Assembly: GCA_030262715.1 (NCBI GenBank)
Contig: JAJSZR010000008.1
Location: 1 to 37,799, forward strand
Reading direction: 5' to 3'
Length of the DNA stretch: 37,799 nt
Source: Deltaproteobacteria bacterium
Lineage (GTDB): Bacteria; Desulfobacterota; Dissulfuribacteria; Dissulfuribacterales; UBA3076
A program made the position numbers and the translations under genes. Below are positions 1-8,529 of this stretch, one piece after another. The notes under the pieces were generated by a model that was not told the DNA's origin, made no database searches, and saw only the letters and a list, made by a program, of their open reading frames with translations. Within the stretch, counting starts at the first letter, position 1. Each line of letters opens with the position of its first letter.

Positions 1-1
1 C

Positions 2-325
2 ATGCAGAGTGACATTGCCAGCTTAAGTAAATTACATATCCTTGAGGCCCTTTTGGAGAAAGGATATAAGAGTGATCTTGTCGGAAAGGCTCTCAACAAA
101 TTAGTGGAGCTTGAGCTTGCCAAATTAAAACGTGAACTGACAGAAATTGAAACCAGAATAGAAAAACTAGAAGCAAAATACGATATGGATTCCGAGGAGT
201 TTGCTGAAAAATTTCATGCCGGTCTGGCGGATGATTCCGCGGATAATATCGAATGGATATCTTTTCTTGACATGCGGACGGCGCTTTTCCAGAAAATTGG
301 ACTTCTGCAGGAAGAAAGCGCTTGA
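2..325 (+). CDS. Putative antitoxin partner of the TumE-like toxin (small coiled-coil protein)
   Basis: 107-aa ORF at the window edge, so the 5' end may be incomplete. It overlaps the start of the next ORF (TGATG). Helical, charged centre (LVELELAKLKRELTEIETRIEKLEAKY). Confidence 0.6.
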   Translation: MQSDIASLSKLHILEALLEKGYKSDLVGKALNKLVELELAKLKRELTEIETRIEKLEAKYDMDSEEFAEKFHAGLADDSADNIEWISFLDMRTALFQKIGLLQEESA

Positions 326-741
326 TGAACGCTGAAACGTATTTGATGAACCTCAAGGTCAAGCTTGCGGTCAGCAGTTCCATCCAATCAGTTGAAATTA
401 TTGATGAGAGAATCGTTCTTTCCGACCGTGGTTATTTCAGGGCACGGCTTGTTCTGGCAAATAGTGATTTTCTGGAAATTTCAGAATATTTTGTATGTGA
501 AGATGAGGAGTGTTTTCCCAAAGCATACAGATATCAATGGATGGACAAGGAGCAAAAACAATTGATAAAGCGATGGGATAATGCCGAACACTTTCCCGGT
601 TTGCCTGGATTTCCTTATCATATCCATCTTGGCCGGGAGGACAATGTACAACCTTCCAAACCGATAAATAGCCTTGAACTTATTGATATTATCGAGGAAG
701 AAATCAAAGAAAAAATGTCCGTCAATCCCGAAGACACTTAA
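322..741 (+). CDS. DUF6516/TumE-family toxin-like protein
   Basis: Family-like motifs: YRYQWMD..QKQLIKRWDNAEHFPGLPGFPYHIHLG. Likely start is ATG at 325, overlapping the upstream stop. Confidence 0.7.
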   Translation: MMNAETYLMNLKVKLAVSSSIQSVEIIDERIVLSDRGYFRARLVLANSDFLEISEYFVCEDEECFPKAYRYQWMDKEQKQLIKRWDNAEHFPGLPGFPYHIHLGREDNVQPSKPINSLELIDIIEEEIKEKMSVNPEDT

Positions 742-1009
742 GAGTGGATGATCCTTAAACCGGCAAGCCTTGCGCCTTCGCCGCCTTCCAAGGGGACCGA
801 AGACTTTTTAATTCGGAGAAAACTTGCTACTTTCAGGCTAAATGCAATGCACGCAAGATGACCCAAATCCCCAACAGTTTTCACCCGAGCAGTCAAGATT
901 TCAACGCCGCGATTGATATGTGCAAGAAACATCTTATCAATTCCTGTTAAAGGCAATCGGTCTTTCACGAGTCGTGTGGTCAGCAGGACGACAAAAAATT
1001 GGTCGTACT

Positions 1010-1157
1010 GCAACTTCTCAATAACTCAGGGTAAGATGTCTGGATTCCGGCTCTCGCCGGAATGACGTTTGGATGTTAACGCCCGTCATTCCTGCGAAAG
1101 CAGGAATCCAGTGAATAGTTGCAAAATGTAATCTACCCCAACTTATTGAGAAGTTAC
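1010..1157. mobile_element. MITE-like non-autonomous element with 8-bp target site duplications
   Basis: Terminal inverted repeats gcaacttctcaataactcagggta / (revcomp of right end) gtaacttctcaataagttggggta. Flanked by direct repeats gtcgtact at 1002-1009 and 1158-1165. No internal ORF of note. Confidence 0.75.
1031..1113. repeat. Paired REP-like palindromes inside the MITE-like element
   Basis: ggattccggctctcgccggaatgacg and, inverted, cgtcattcctgcgaaagcaggaatcca. Confidence 0.7.
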
Positions 1158-1420
1158 GTCGTACTTGTCCAACAGGGTATAATGGTTAACTTTCCTCCCT
1201 GTCTTGAAATTGTCAGGAAGTTCGGATGGTATTCCTGGTTCTTCCAGCGACAGACAAAAACCTATTCGGCAGAGGATATTTGGCGTGATCCCGGCTAATA
1301 TTACTGATATCCAATACAATCAGCTAGATATTTGCTTTTGTGTATCTGAGAGTTAAACTCTAGATTAAAATCAATAAGTACCTTCAAATTCCTCAATTAT
1401 CAATTAATTAAGAAAGGAGT

Positions 1421-2533
1421 GTGGAGATGCCTCAACTCAACATCGACTGTGAAGGCCCCATAACCCAGAATGACAATGCCTATGAGCTCTGTAATTCCCT
1501 GATACCTGAAGGAGGGAATTTCTTTGCCAGGGTCAGCAAATACGACGATTACCTTGCAGATATAGAGAGAAGGCAAGGCTACAAGGCAGGGGACACCCTC
1601 AAGCTGGTTCTTCCCTTTTTAATGACTTACGGGGCTACCAATAAGAAAATAGAAGAATTTTCAAAAAGGACCCTGATGCTCCTTCCAGGGGCAAGGGATA
1701 TGCTTTCCAAAGTAGCCGGTTTGATGCCTACTTTCATCATAAGCACAAGCTATTGTCCCTATCTCGAAGCACTCTGCAAGGTGACCGGTTTCCCTGAAGA
1801 TCAGGTCTACTGCACTTCTCTGGACCTGGACCAATACGAGCTCACAGAACAGGAACAAAACAGACTTAAAGAAATGGCTTCAGAGATTGCCGGCCAACCC
1901 CTTCTTTCGTGGCCTGAAGAGGCAGAAAATATCAGAGATCTCAGCAATGAGAACCAGGCCTTGGTGAGCCGTCTGGATACCATATTTTGGGAAGAGATCC
2001 CAAAAATGGGGATCGGAAAAATACTGTCCGATGTAAACCCGGTAGGTGGCTTTGAAAAGGCAAGGGCAGTTGAGGATAGCCTCAAAAAGACAGGGCTCAC
2101 CTTATCAGAAGTCCTATACGTAGGAGACAGTATTACTGATGTACAGGCCCTGGAGCTTATTAAGAACGCAGAAGGTGTGGCCATTTCCTTTAACGGGAAC
2201 CGCTATTCCATAAAAGCGGCCATGTGGGCGTGCATGTGTGGTAACACCGCAATCATTGTGGCCATTGCCAGGCTCTTGACCCTGAATGGCATGGAAGCCA
2301 TGGATGAACTCATGGCATATATGGATATTGACCAGGCTAAAGGGGCAGATTTTCTGGATGCCTTCGCCTCAATGGGGGTTGAACCTGCCTTTCTTGAGCC
2401 GCTCCGGCTGCTCAGAGGCGAAGACGCTCCAAGGATCTTCCTCATCAACAGCACTAATATCTCTGACGTAATAAAAGACAGTGAATACATGAGGAAAAAC
2501 GTGAGGGGCCTCAGTGTCGGAGAGCTTGGATAG
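1421..2533 (+). CDS. HAD-superfamily protein resembling the EhaR-type family
   Basis: N-terminal LNIDCEGPITQNDNAYEL; C-terminal HAD motif VLYVGDSITDVQAL; Shine-Dalgarno aaggag upstream. Confidence 0.7.
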   Translation: MEMPQLNIDCEGPITQNDNAYELCNSLIPEGGNFFARVSKYDDYLADIERRQGYKAGDTLKLVLPFLMTYGATNKKIEEFSKRTLMLLPGARDMLSKVAGLMPTFIISTSYCPYLEALCKVTGFPEDQVYCTSLDLDQYELTEQEQNRLKEMASEIAGQPLLSWPEEAENIRDLSNENQALVSRLDTIFWEEIPKMGIGKILSDVNPVGGFEKARAVEDSLKKTGLTLSEVLYVGDSITDVQALELIKNAEGVAISFNGNRYSIKAAMWACMCGNTAIIVAIARLLTLNGMEAMDELMAYMDIDQAKGADFLDAFASMGVEPAFLEPLRLLRGEDAPRIFLINSTNISDVIKDSEYMRKNVRGLSVGELG

Positions 2534-2538
2534 GATCG

Positions 2539-3846
2539 CTATTTTAATAATGTCCCAAAAGCCATTCCTTTTTCAGCCTTTGTGATCCGGACCGGAAGGA
2601 CCTGGTTTTTAAGGTCTGTCCGATCTCTTTCGGTCTCAATCAGCACAGGGATATAGTTTGGAGTGAGTCCTCGCCACAGACCAGACTCTTTGTCTTTCTG
2701 CTCCACAAGGCACTCAAATATTTTATCTACATGGGAACGGTAAAAGGCCTGTTTTTTCTCACTTCCCAGGTCCCTGACAGCCCGGCCTCTTTTCGCTTTT
2801 TCTTTTTTGGGTACCATATCGTTCATTGCTGCAGCCACAGTCCCGGGCCTGGGGGAAAATGGAAATGCATGGACATAAGTAATGGGGAGTTCTGAGATCA
2901 ATTCCATTGTCTTTTCAAAGGCAGGCCCATCTTCCCCTGGAAACCCGACCAGCACATCTGCCCCTATGGCTGCCTCAGGCATGGCAGCCCTCAATTCCAT
3001 AATCAGGTTTCTATAATAGGAAGATGTGTAATGTCGGTTCATCAGTTTCAGGATTTTATCAGAACCGCTTTGCAAAGGAATGTGCCAGTGCGGGCAGAAA
3101 TTTGGGGTGGATCTTGCCCACGATATCATGTCCGAAGTGAGTTCTGAGGGTTCTATGGAGCTTAAACGAAATCTCAACTGAGGAAAGACCGCGCATAGCC
3201 TTTTTAACAGGTCCAGAAGGGTGAACTTTTCCGACAGGTCCTCACCGTATATACCTATGTGAATCCCGGTAAGCACCACCTCCTTTATCCCTTCCTGAGC
3301 CACAGTCTTGACCTGTTTTTCCACCAACTCAGGGACGAGGCTCCTGCTCCTTCCCCGGGCATAAGGTACAATGCAGTAAGTGCAAAAGGAATTGCACCCG
3401 TCCTGAATACGCACAAAAGCCCTGGTCCTTCCCAATTGTCGTCTCACAGTAAAGGGCGTAATGGTTGTAACTCTGGAAATATTGCCAATATAGAATTCCA
3501 GGCCGTCTTCGATCTCAAAAGCAAGGTCTACAAGTTGCGCCTTTTGGTCATTTCCCACGAGACATACCTGGCCTGGAACAGCTTCCAGGATCTCCTGGGC
3601 TGCCACCTGGACATAACAACCAGTGGCTAAGACTCGTGATCTTTTTCGGGATCGCCTCAATCTTCTGAGTATCTGTCTTGACTGATAGGCAGCCCTTGAA
3701 GTCACAGTGCAAGTATTTACGACATAGATATCAGCTTCCTGAGTGTAATTGACAATATCCGCTCCTTTTGAGATAAAACCCTCTGCCAGGGCAGCAGTTT
3801 CAAACTGATTGACCTTGCACCCGAGAGTGTAAAAGGCTACCCGCAT
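2539..3846 (-). CDS. mtaB: tRNA (N6-threonylcarbamoyladenosine(37)-C2)-methylthiotransferase MtaB
   Basis: FYTLGCKVNQFET, radical-SAM CNSFCTYC, HIPLQSGS motifs; 435 aa. Confidence 0.93.
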   Translation of the reverse strand: MRVAFYTLGCKVNQFETAALAEGFISKGADIVNYTQEADIYVVNTCTVTSRAAYQSRQILRRLRRSRKRSRVLATGCYVQVAAQEILEAVPGQVCLVGNDQKAQLVDLAFEIEDGLEFYIGNISRVTTITPFTVRRQLGRTRAFVRIQDGCNSFCTYCIVPYARGRSRSLVPELVEKQVKTVAQEGIKEVVLTGIHIGIYGEDLSEKFTLLDLLKRLCAVFPQLRFRLSSIEPSELTSDMISWARSTPNFCPHWHIPLQSGSDKILKLMNRHYTSSYYRNLIMELRAAMPEAAIGADVLVGFPGEDGPAFEKTMELISELPITYVHAFPFSPRPGTVAAAMNDMVPKKEKAKRGRAVRDLGSEKKQAFYRSHVDKIFECLVEQKDKESGLWRGLTPNYIPVLIETERDRTDLKNQVLPVRITKAEKGMAFGTLLK

Positions 3847-4919
3847 ATCGGACCACCGCCAAGTACCAGATCATCCAGATAAAAGACTGCGAATTGACCT
3901 GGTGTTATGGCCCATTGATTTGAGAAAAAACGGACACGAACCTTACCGGATTCCAGAAGTTCCAACTTTGCCAAGCCCCCTGGGTGACGATAGCGTATCT
4001 TTACTGTACATGGCTGTTTAAGGGCCATATCAGGGGACACCAGCCAGTTTACATGTTCTACAAGGAGTTCTTCCGACCAGAGGCTGTGCTCTTTCCCCAC
4101 TACCAGCCGGTTGTTTTTCCTGTCCAGAGCAACCACGTAATACGGCGTTTTATCCGGGATACCAATACCCTGTCTCTGGCCTATGGTATACGCATATAGC
4201 CCTGCATGTCTTCCGAGAACCTTCCCATCTACGGTAATAATGTCTCCAGGCAGGTTATTGAAAAGACCTCTTTTTTCAAGAAAGGTCCGGTAATTACCTT
4301 TTAAAAAGCAAATTTCCTGGCTTTCTTTCTGAACTAAAGGAAAGAGGCCTGTTTCAGCAGCCCGTTTCATTACATCTTTCTTGGTGCGGTCTCCAAGTGG
4401 AAATATCAACCTCGGAATGGCCCCTTTAGGTATCTGGTGCAGAAAATATGACTGGTCCTTTTTTAGATCTTTTGCCTTGACAAGGCCTGTCTGACCATTT
4501 GAAAGCCTCTTTGTCCCGGCATAGTGGCCTGTGGCCAGATAATCAATGCCAAGCGAGTCTGCCAGAGAGAGACCAATGACTACCTTGATCCTGTTATTGC
4601 ATATTACGCAGGGGTTTGGGGTCAGACCCATATTATAGGATCTACTAAAGTATGAGATTACCTCGTTCTCGAATCTCTCTGCTTCATTCAGGCAGTGAAG
4701 TCTGATGCCGAGATGCTTTGCTACATTCTTTGCTGCAAGAAGACCTGTGCCGGATTGTCCTTCCGGAAGGATATTCAGGAAGAATGCCTCGGTATGCCAT
4801 CCGGCCTGAAGGAGATCATGGGCCGCGAAAGCGCTGTCCACCCCTCCGCTTAAGGCTACTAGAACAGATTTGTTTTTTGGCTCTGGGCTCTGGGCTCTGG
4901 GCTTTGAGCTTTTCGGCAT
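3837..4919 (-). CDS. mnmA: tRNA-specific 2-thiouridylase MnmA
   Basis: PP-loop ALSGGVDSA, TPNPCVICN, QSYFLHQI, ESQEICF and YTIGQRQGIGI motifs. Confidence 0.95.
   Translation of the reverse strand: MPKSSKPRAQSPEPKNKSVLVALSGGVDSAFAAHDLLQAGWHTEAFFLNILPEGQSGTGLLAAKNVAKHLGIRLHCLNEAERFENEVISYFSRSYNMGLTPNPCVICNNRIKVVIGLSLADSLGIDYLATGHYAGTKRLSNGQTGLVKAKDLKKDQSYFLHQIPKGAIPRLIFPLGDRTKKDVMKRAAETGLFPLVQKESQEICFLKGNYRTFLEKRGLFNNLPGDIITVDGKVLGRHAGLYAYTIGQRQGIGIPDKTPYYVVALDRKNNRLVVGKEHSLWSEELLVEHVNWLVSPDMALKQPCTVKIRYRHPGGLAKLELLESGKVRVRFFSNQWAITPGQFAVFYLDDLVLGGGPICG
4879..4910. repeat. 7-nt tandem repeat (ggctctg x3, then ggcttt) within the 5' coding part of mnmA
   Basis: ggctctgggctctgggctctgggctttgagct read directly. 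Confidence 0.85.
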
Positions 4920-4925
4920 TCTGTA

Positions 4926-5354
4926 TCAGGCCAGGACTTTGTCCTTACTGAATCGGACTTCCATGGCCCTCACAGGGCAGACTGCCACACAGAGTTCGCA
5001 GCCTGTACATTCTCTGGGGTCAAAGATCACTTCCATGGTCTCCCGGTTCATGTACAGTGCATGACTAGGACAGATCCCGGTACAGACACCACACTGGTAA
5101 CACACATCATCATTCCTGCGAATTTCCTGTTCTACGGATTTAACGCCAACGCCCAGATCCTTCAGATAGCGAAGCCCATCCCTTACCTGTTTTTTGTGCC
5201 CGGAGAGTTCAAGTACCATAAGGCCTTCCCGGCCAGGGAGTATTTTTGCCTTGAGTATGTTAAAGCACAGATCATGTTTGCGACTGAGATTACAGATCAG
5301 GGGTTTATCTGTGATCTCCGGTGGAAAACGGAGGACAAGGACCTTTGTATACAT
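4926..5354 (-). CDS. NIL-domain / 4Fe-4S ferredoxin
   Basis: N-terminal NIL-like region; two ferredoxin clusters, CYQCGVCTGICPSHAL and CTGCELCVAVCPVRAM. Confidence 0.88.
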   Translation of the reverse strand: MYTKVLVLRFPPEITDKPLICNLSRKHDLCFNILKAKILPGREGLMVLELSGHKKQVRDGLRYLKDLGVGVKSVEQEIRRNDDVCYQCGVCTGICPSHALYMNRETMEVIFDPRECTGCELCVAVCPVRAMEVRFSKDKVLA

Positions 5355-5359
5355 GTCAG

Positions 5360-6154
5360 TTATTCTTTAATTGCCTCTTCGCGGTTCTGGATATAGGCGT
5401 CTTTAAAAGCAGTGTAAGGATCGAGAGCGGATTCTTTAAGGTCTTCGTATTTGTTGATGGAAAGAGATGTCTCATTAACCCTTTCGTAAGATTTGACGCC
5501 CAAGGGAATGTAAAAAGGGTTTATATAGCTTACGGGTTGAAGGAAACAGTCGCCCGCAAGTCCTATTGAATTACGCAAGGTAGAAGGGCCAAAAAACGGC
5601 AAGACAATGTAGAAGCCATTGCCGATACCCCAGGTACCAAAGGTCTGTCCCGTATCCTCCGGCGGTGGGTTCAGCCACGAATACTTCTGGGCCGGATCGA
5701 AAAATCCAAGTACGCCGACCGTGCTGTTAAAGACAAATCGACATGTACCCTGTCCGGCCCTCTTGAATTTGGCCTGGAGGATATCGTTTACGAATCTTAT
5801 AGGATACCCGATATTGTAAAAGAAGTTTTTAACTTTAACCCGAACCGGTTCGGGAGTGATAAAGCCATAACCACGGGCAACGGGTTTAAGGGCCTTAAAA
5901 TAAAAGAAGTCGTTAAAGGTGAAAATTGCCCTGTTGAATCTTTCCAGAGGATCACGTACATAAGGTACTGGCCCCTCTTCTTCTAAGACGTCTATCCATT
6001 CATCGTATTCATCCTGGGAAGCAGTCTCTTCGCTTGTTTTTGCCGGCAGAGAGGTTTCCTGTGCAGAGACCTTTGGACAATTAGGATCATATCCGGCAAA
6101 GAAAAGCAAAAATACCAGTGTGAAAGAGATTAGAGTAATGCGATTTACCTTCAA
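5360..6154 (-). CDS. mlaA: MlaA-family (VacJ) outer-membrane lipoprotein-like phospholipid transport protein
   Basis: DPLERFNRAIFTFNDFFYFKALKPVARGY; VGVLGFFDPA; GQTFGTWGIGNGFYIVLPFFGPSTLRNSIGLAGD. Confidence 0.93.
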   Translation of the reverse strand: MKVNRITLISFTLVFLLFFAGYDPNCPKVSAQETSLPAKTSEETASQDEYDEWIDVLEEEGPVPYVRDPLERFNRAIFTFNDFFYFKALKPVARGYGFITPEPVRVKVKNFFYNIGYPIRFVNDILQAKFKRAGQGTCRFVFNSTVGVLGFFDPAQKYSWLNPPPEDTGQTFGTWGIGNGFYIVLPFFGPSTLRNSIGLAGDCFLQPVSYINPFYIPLGVKSYERVNETSLSINKYEDLKESALDPYTAFKDAYIQNREEAIKE

Positions 6155-6189
6155 GATTCACCTCCACATTTTCCGTTGAATAGAGCGGC

Positions 6190-6804
6190 TTAATCCGTTG
6201 GGATTTCTTCCTTGTTGACCTTATCGCGTAATTGCTGTAACAGGTCTTCCGGAGTCTTTTTCTGTAGGATCTTATTGAATTGGCTCCGGTAGTTCCTCAC
6301 CAAACTCACGCCCTCTATAATGACATCGTAACCCCTCCATTCTTCGTGTCGAAAGACGACTCTGTAATTTATCGGGATCTGTTTGGATGCCGTTACTATA
6401 TTGGTTTCCACTTCTGCCTTGTTTTTGGAAAGCATTGTTGCCTTGCCATAGACTATCTTTTCGTCAGTATAGTCCTGGATTCTATCCAAGTAGATCTCTT
6501 CCAAAAATCTGGTAAACAGGCCAGAGAATTCGTCCATCTGTTCAGGTGTAAACGCCTTCCTATTTCTGCCAAGCGCCCTTCTGGTGATTTCATCGTAATC
6601 GAAGAGTATCTCCACAAGGATCCTAAGTTTTTGACGCTGGACCTCTCTGGTCGATTCCTCTTTGTAGGCAGGGTTACGCAGTATGGTGAGCACTTTGTCT
6701 ACCGAGGTCCTGACAAAATCAAGAGCTCCATCAGTTTGAGCCGAAGCTGAAACCGGCAGGGCAAGAATGAGGATAAGTGAGATTATTATGGGTTGCCTTT
6801 TCAT
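6190..6804 (-). CDS. mlaC: MlaC-family periplasmic phospholipid-binding protein
   Basis: Signal peptide; LGRNRKAFTPEQMDEFSGLFTRFLEEIYLDRI; YRSQFNKIL. Confidence 0.92.
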   Translation of the reverse strand: MKRQPIIISLILILALPVSASAQTDGALDFVRTSVDKVLTILRNPAYKEESTREVQRQKLRILVEILFDYDEITRRALGRNRKAFTPEQMDEFSGLFTRFLEEIYLDRIQDYTDEKIVYGKATMLSKNKAEVETNIVTASKQIPINYRVVFRHEEWRGYDVIIEGVSLVRNYRSQFNKILQKKTPEDLLQQLRDKVNKEEIPTD

Positions 6805-6843
6805 ATTGCGCCTCTTTGAATATCAGATAAAGTCGAAAACAAA

Positions 6844-7290
6844 TTACACGCTCCCAAAAACATATTCGCTTATTAACTCCTCAAGGTCAATAGCTGATTC
6901 GGTTTCCGTAATGGTTTCGCCGGGCTGAAGCATAATATCCGAACCGCCCGGGGTGATTTTGACAAATTTATCTCCAATCATGCCGCTTGTCTTGATTGAT
7001 GCTATAGCATCGTCTGTGATTTGAACATCTTTACGGATCTTGAGTGTCACCAAGGCCATCTCTCTTTCCAAATCCAGGCCGATTTTGCTGACACGCCCAA
7101 TCTCAACACCGGCCATCTCCACACTGCTATCGGTTTTCAGACCGGAAACCGAATTGAATCGTGCGGATAGGATGTAATTATTACCCCCTATTAATTCCAC
7201 CTTGCCTAACTTGACAGTCAAATAGCCAACACAGAGAAGGCCTATAAAGACAAATATGCCTACGATTGTTTCCATGGAATACTTTTTCAT
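6844..7290 (-). CDS. mlaD: MlaD-family (MCE domain) protein
   Basis: N-terminal TM; MCE motifs VSGLKTDSSVEMAGVEIGRV and SGMIGDKFVKITPGG. Confidence 0.93.
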   Translation of the reverse strand: MKKYSMETIVGIFVFIGLLCVGYLTVKLGKVELIGGNNYILSARFNSVSGLKTDSSVEMAGVEIGRVSKIGLDLEREMALVTLKIRKDVQITDDAIASIKTSGMIGDKFVKITPGGSDIMLQPGETITETESAIDLEELISEYVFGSV

Positions 7291-8522
7291 GCAGTTTCAC
7301 CGTTTTTTGTACACTTGAGATGAGCGATTATTTTTTGATGTGATAAGACCTGTCCCATTAAGGAATCCAGGTCCGTCCCAGGTCTGGCTTCGGCCAGCCC
7401 TGCCAGTATGGAAAAGCTGAAGCAGGCTTTAGGATAGGTTTTTGCCTGGAAGATTTCCTGTTTCTGTAAGTCAGTTGCCAATTCGTCAAGGACCTGTTTG
7501 GCTTCTTTAAGACCTGTATGTGGCAGGACCATCAATATCTCGTTTTGACTATACCGTGCAGAAGTATCTGCAGTGTCGAAATGGTCCTTTATAAGCGTCC
7601 CAAGGCACTGGATGATTTCCTGGGCTGCAATATGGCCGATATGCTCATTGATTTGTTCCAGATTATCTATGGTGAACATTACAACAGGAAAGCTCTCCTG
7701 GAGGCGGTTGACTCGTCCCATTTCCTGAATGAGCATGTTCTCTATGTCTCGTCTGGTGTCCAATCCTGTCAACTCGTCCTTGAGGCTTGCCTGGCCTTTG
7801 ATGAACTCTTGAACAACCGGGTTTTCGGACTGCTCCAGTTCCATGGGTGTGCCTTGAAAGGGAATCCGGCCACTATCTATGATGGCTACACGATTGGAAA
7901 TGAAAAGGACGTCCGGGATGTCGTGACTGACCAGAATGGCTGTAAACCTGATTTTTCTCTGGTAATGGGCAATCATACTCAAGACCGTGTTTTTGCGGAG
8001 AGGGTCAAGGCCGGCGGTCGGTTCATCAAAAAGGATGATCTTGGGTTCGGTGACAAGTGACCGGGCCAAGGCTACACGCTTCTGCATGCCCCCGGAGATC
8101 TGAGACGGATACTTATAGGTGACCTCGGTAAGCTCCATCCGGTCAATTTGGGCCAGCACCTTGCTCCTGATAGCATCTTCATGCAGTCTGGTTTTTTCTC
8201 TGAGCGGCAGGGCGATATTCTCAAATACCGTGAGCGAGTCAAAAAGGGCGTTACTCTGAAACATGTAACTAACCTGCTGTTTAAATGATTTTCGCTCTTT
8301 CCGGGTCATGCCTTTTAAACGCTTGCCATTGAAAAGGATCTCTCCCTCATCAGGTTTGAGCAACCCGATAATGTGTTTCAGAAGTACGCTTTTACCCACG
8401 CCGCTTTTGCCGATAATTGTCGTGATGTCTCCTTCAAAGATAGTCAGGTTGACCCTGTCAAGGACGGTCCTTTTATCAAACCGTTTTGTCACGTTTTTTA
8501 ACTCGACCAGCGGAATAGTCAC
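7287..8522 (-). CDS. mlaF: Mla-type ABC transporter ATPase with C-terminal degenerate GGDEF-like domain
   Basis: Walker A GKSGVGKS, signature QISGGMQKRVALAR, Walker B IILFDEPTAGLDP. C-terminal about 160 aa begins DELTGLDTRRDIENML with VVMFTIDNLEQINEHIGH and RYSQNEILMVLP in place of GGDEF. Confidence 0.9.
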   Translation of the reverse strand: MTIPLVELKNVTKRFDKRTVLDRVNLTIFEGDITTIIGKSGVGKSVLLKHIIGLLKPDEGEILFNGKRLKGMTRKERKSFKQQVSYMFQSNALFDSLTVFENIALPLREKTRLHEDAIRSKVLAQIDRMELTEVTYKYPSQISGGMQKRVALARSLVTEPKIILFDEPTAGLDPLRKNTVLSMIAHYQRKIRFTAILVSHDIPDVLFISNRVAIIDSGRIPFQGTPMELEQSENPVVQEFIKGQASLKDELTGLDTRRDIENMLIQEMGRVNRLQESFPVVMFTIDNLEQINEHIGHIAAQEIIQCLGTLIKDHFDTADTSARYSQNEILMVLPHTGLKEAKQVLDELATDLQKQEIFQAKTYPKACFSFSILAGLAEARPGTDLDSLMGQVLSHQKIIAHLKCTKNGETA

Positions 8523-8529
8523 GATGTCC

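Noticed and set aside
3259-3630. 123-aa plus-strand ORF
   Set aside because: Antisense to mtaB, which has clear radical-SAM motifs.
7518-8060. 180-aa plus-strand ORF
   Set aside because: Antisense inside mlaF; the mlaF frame has full ABC motifs.
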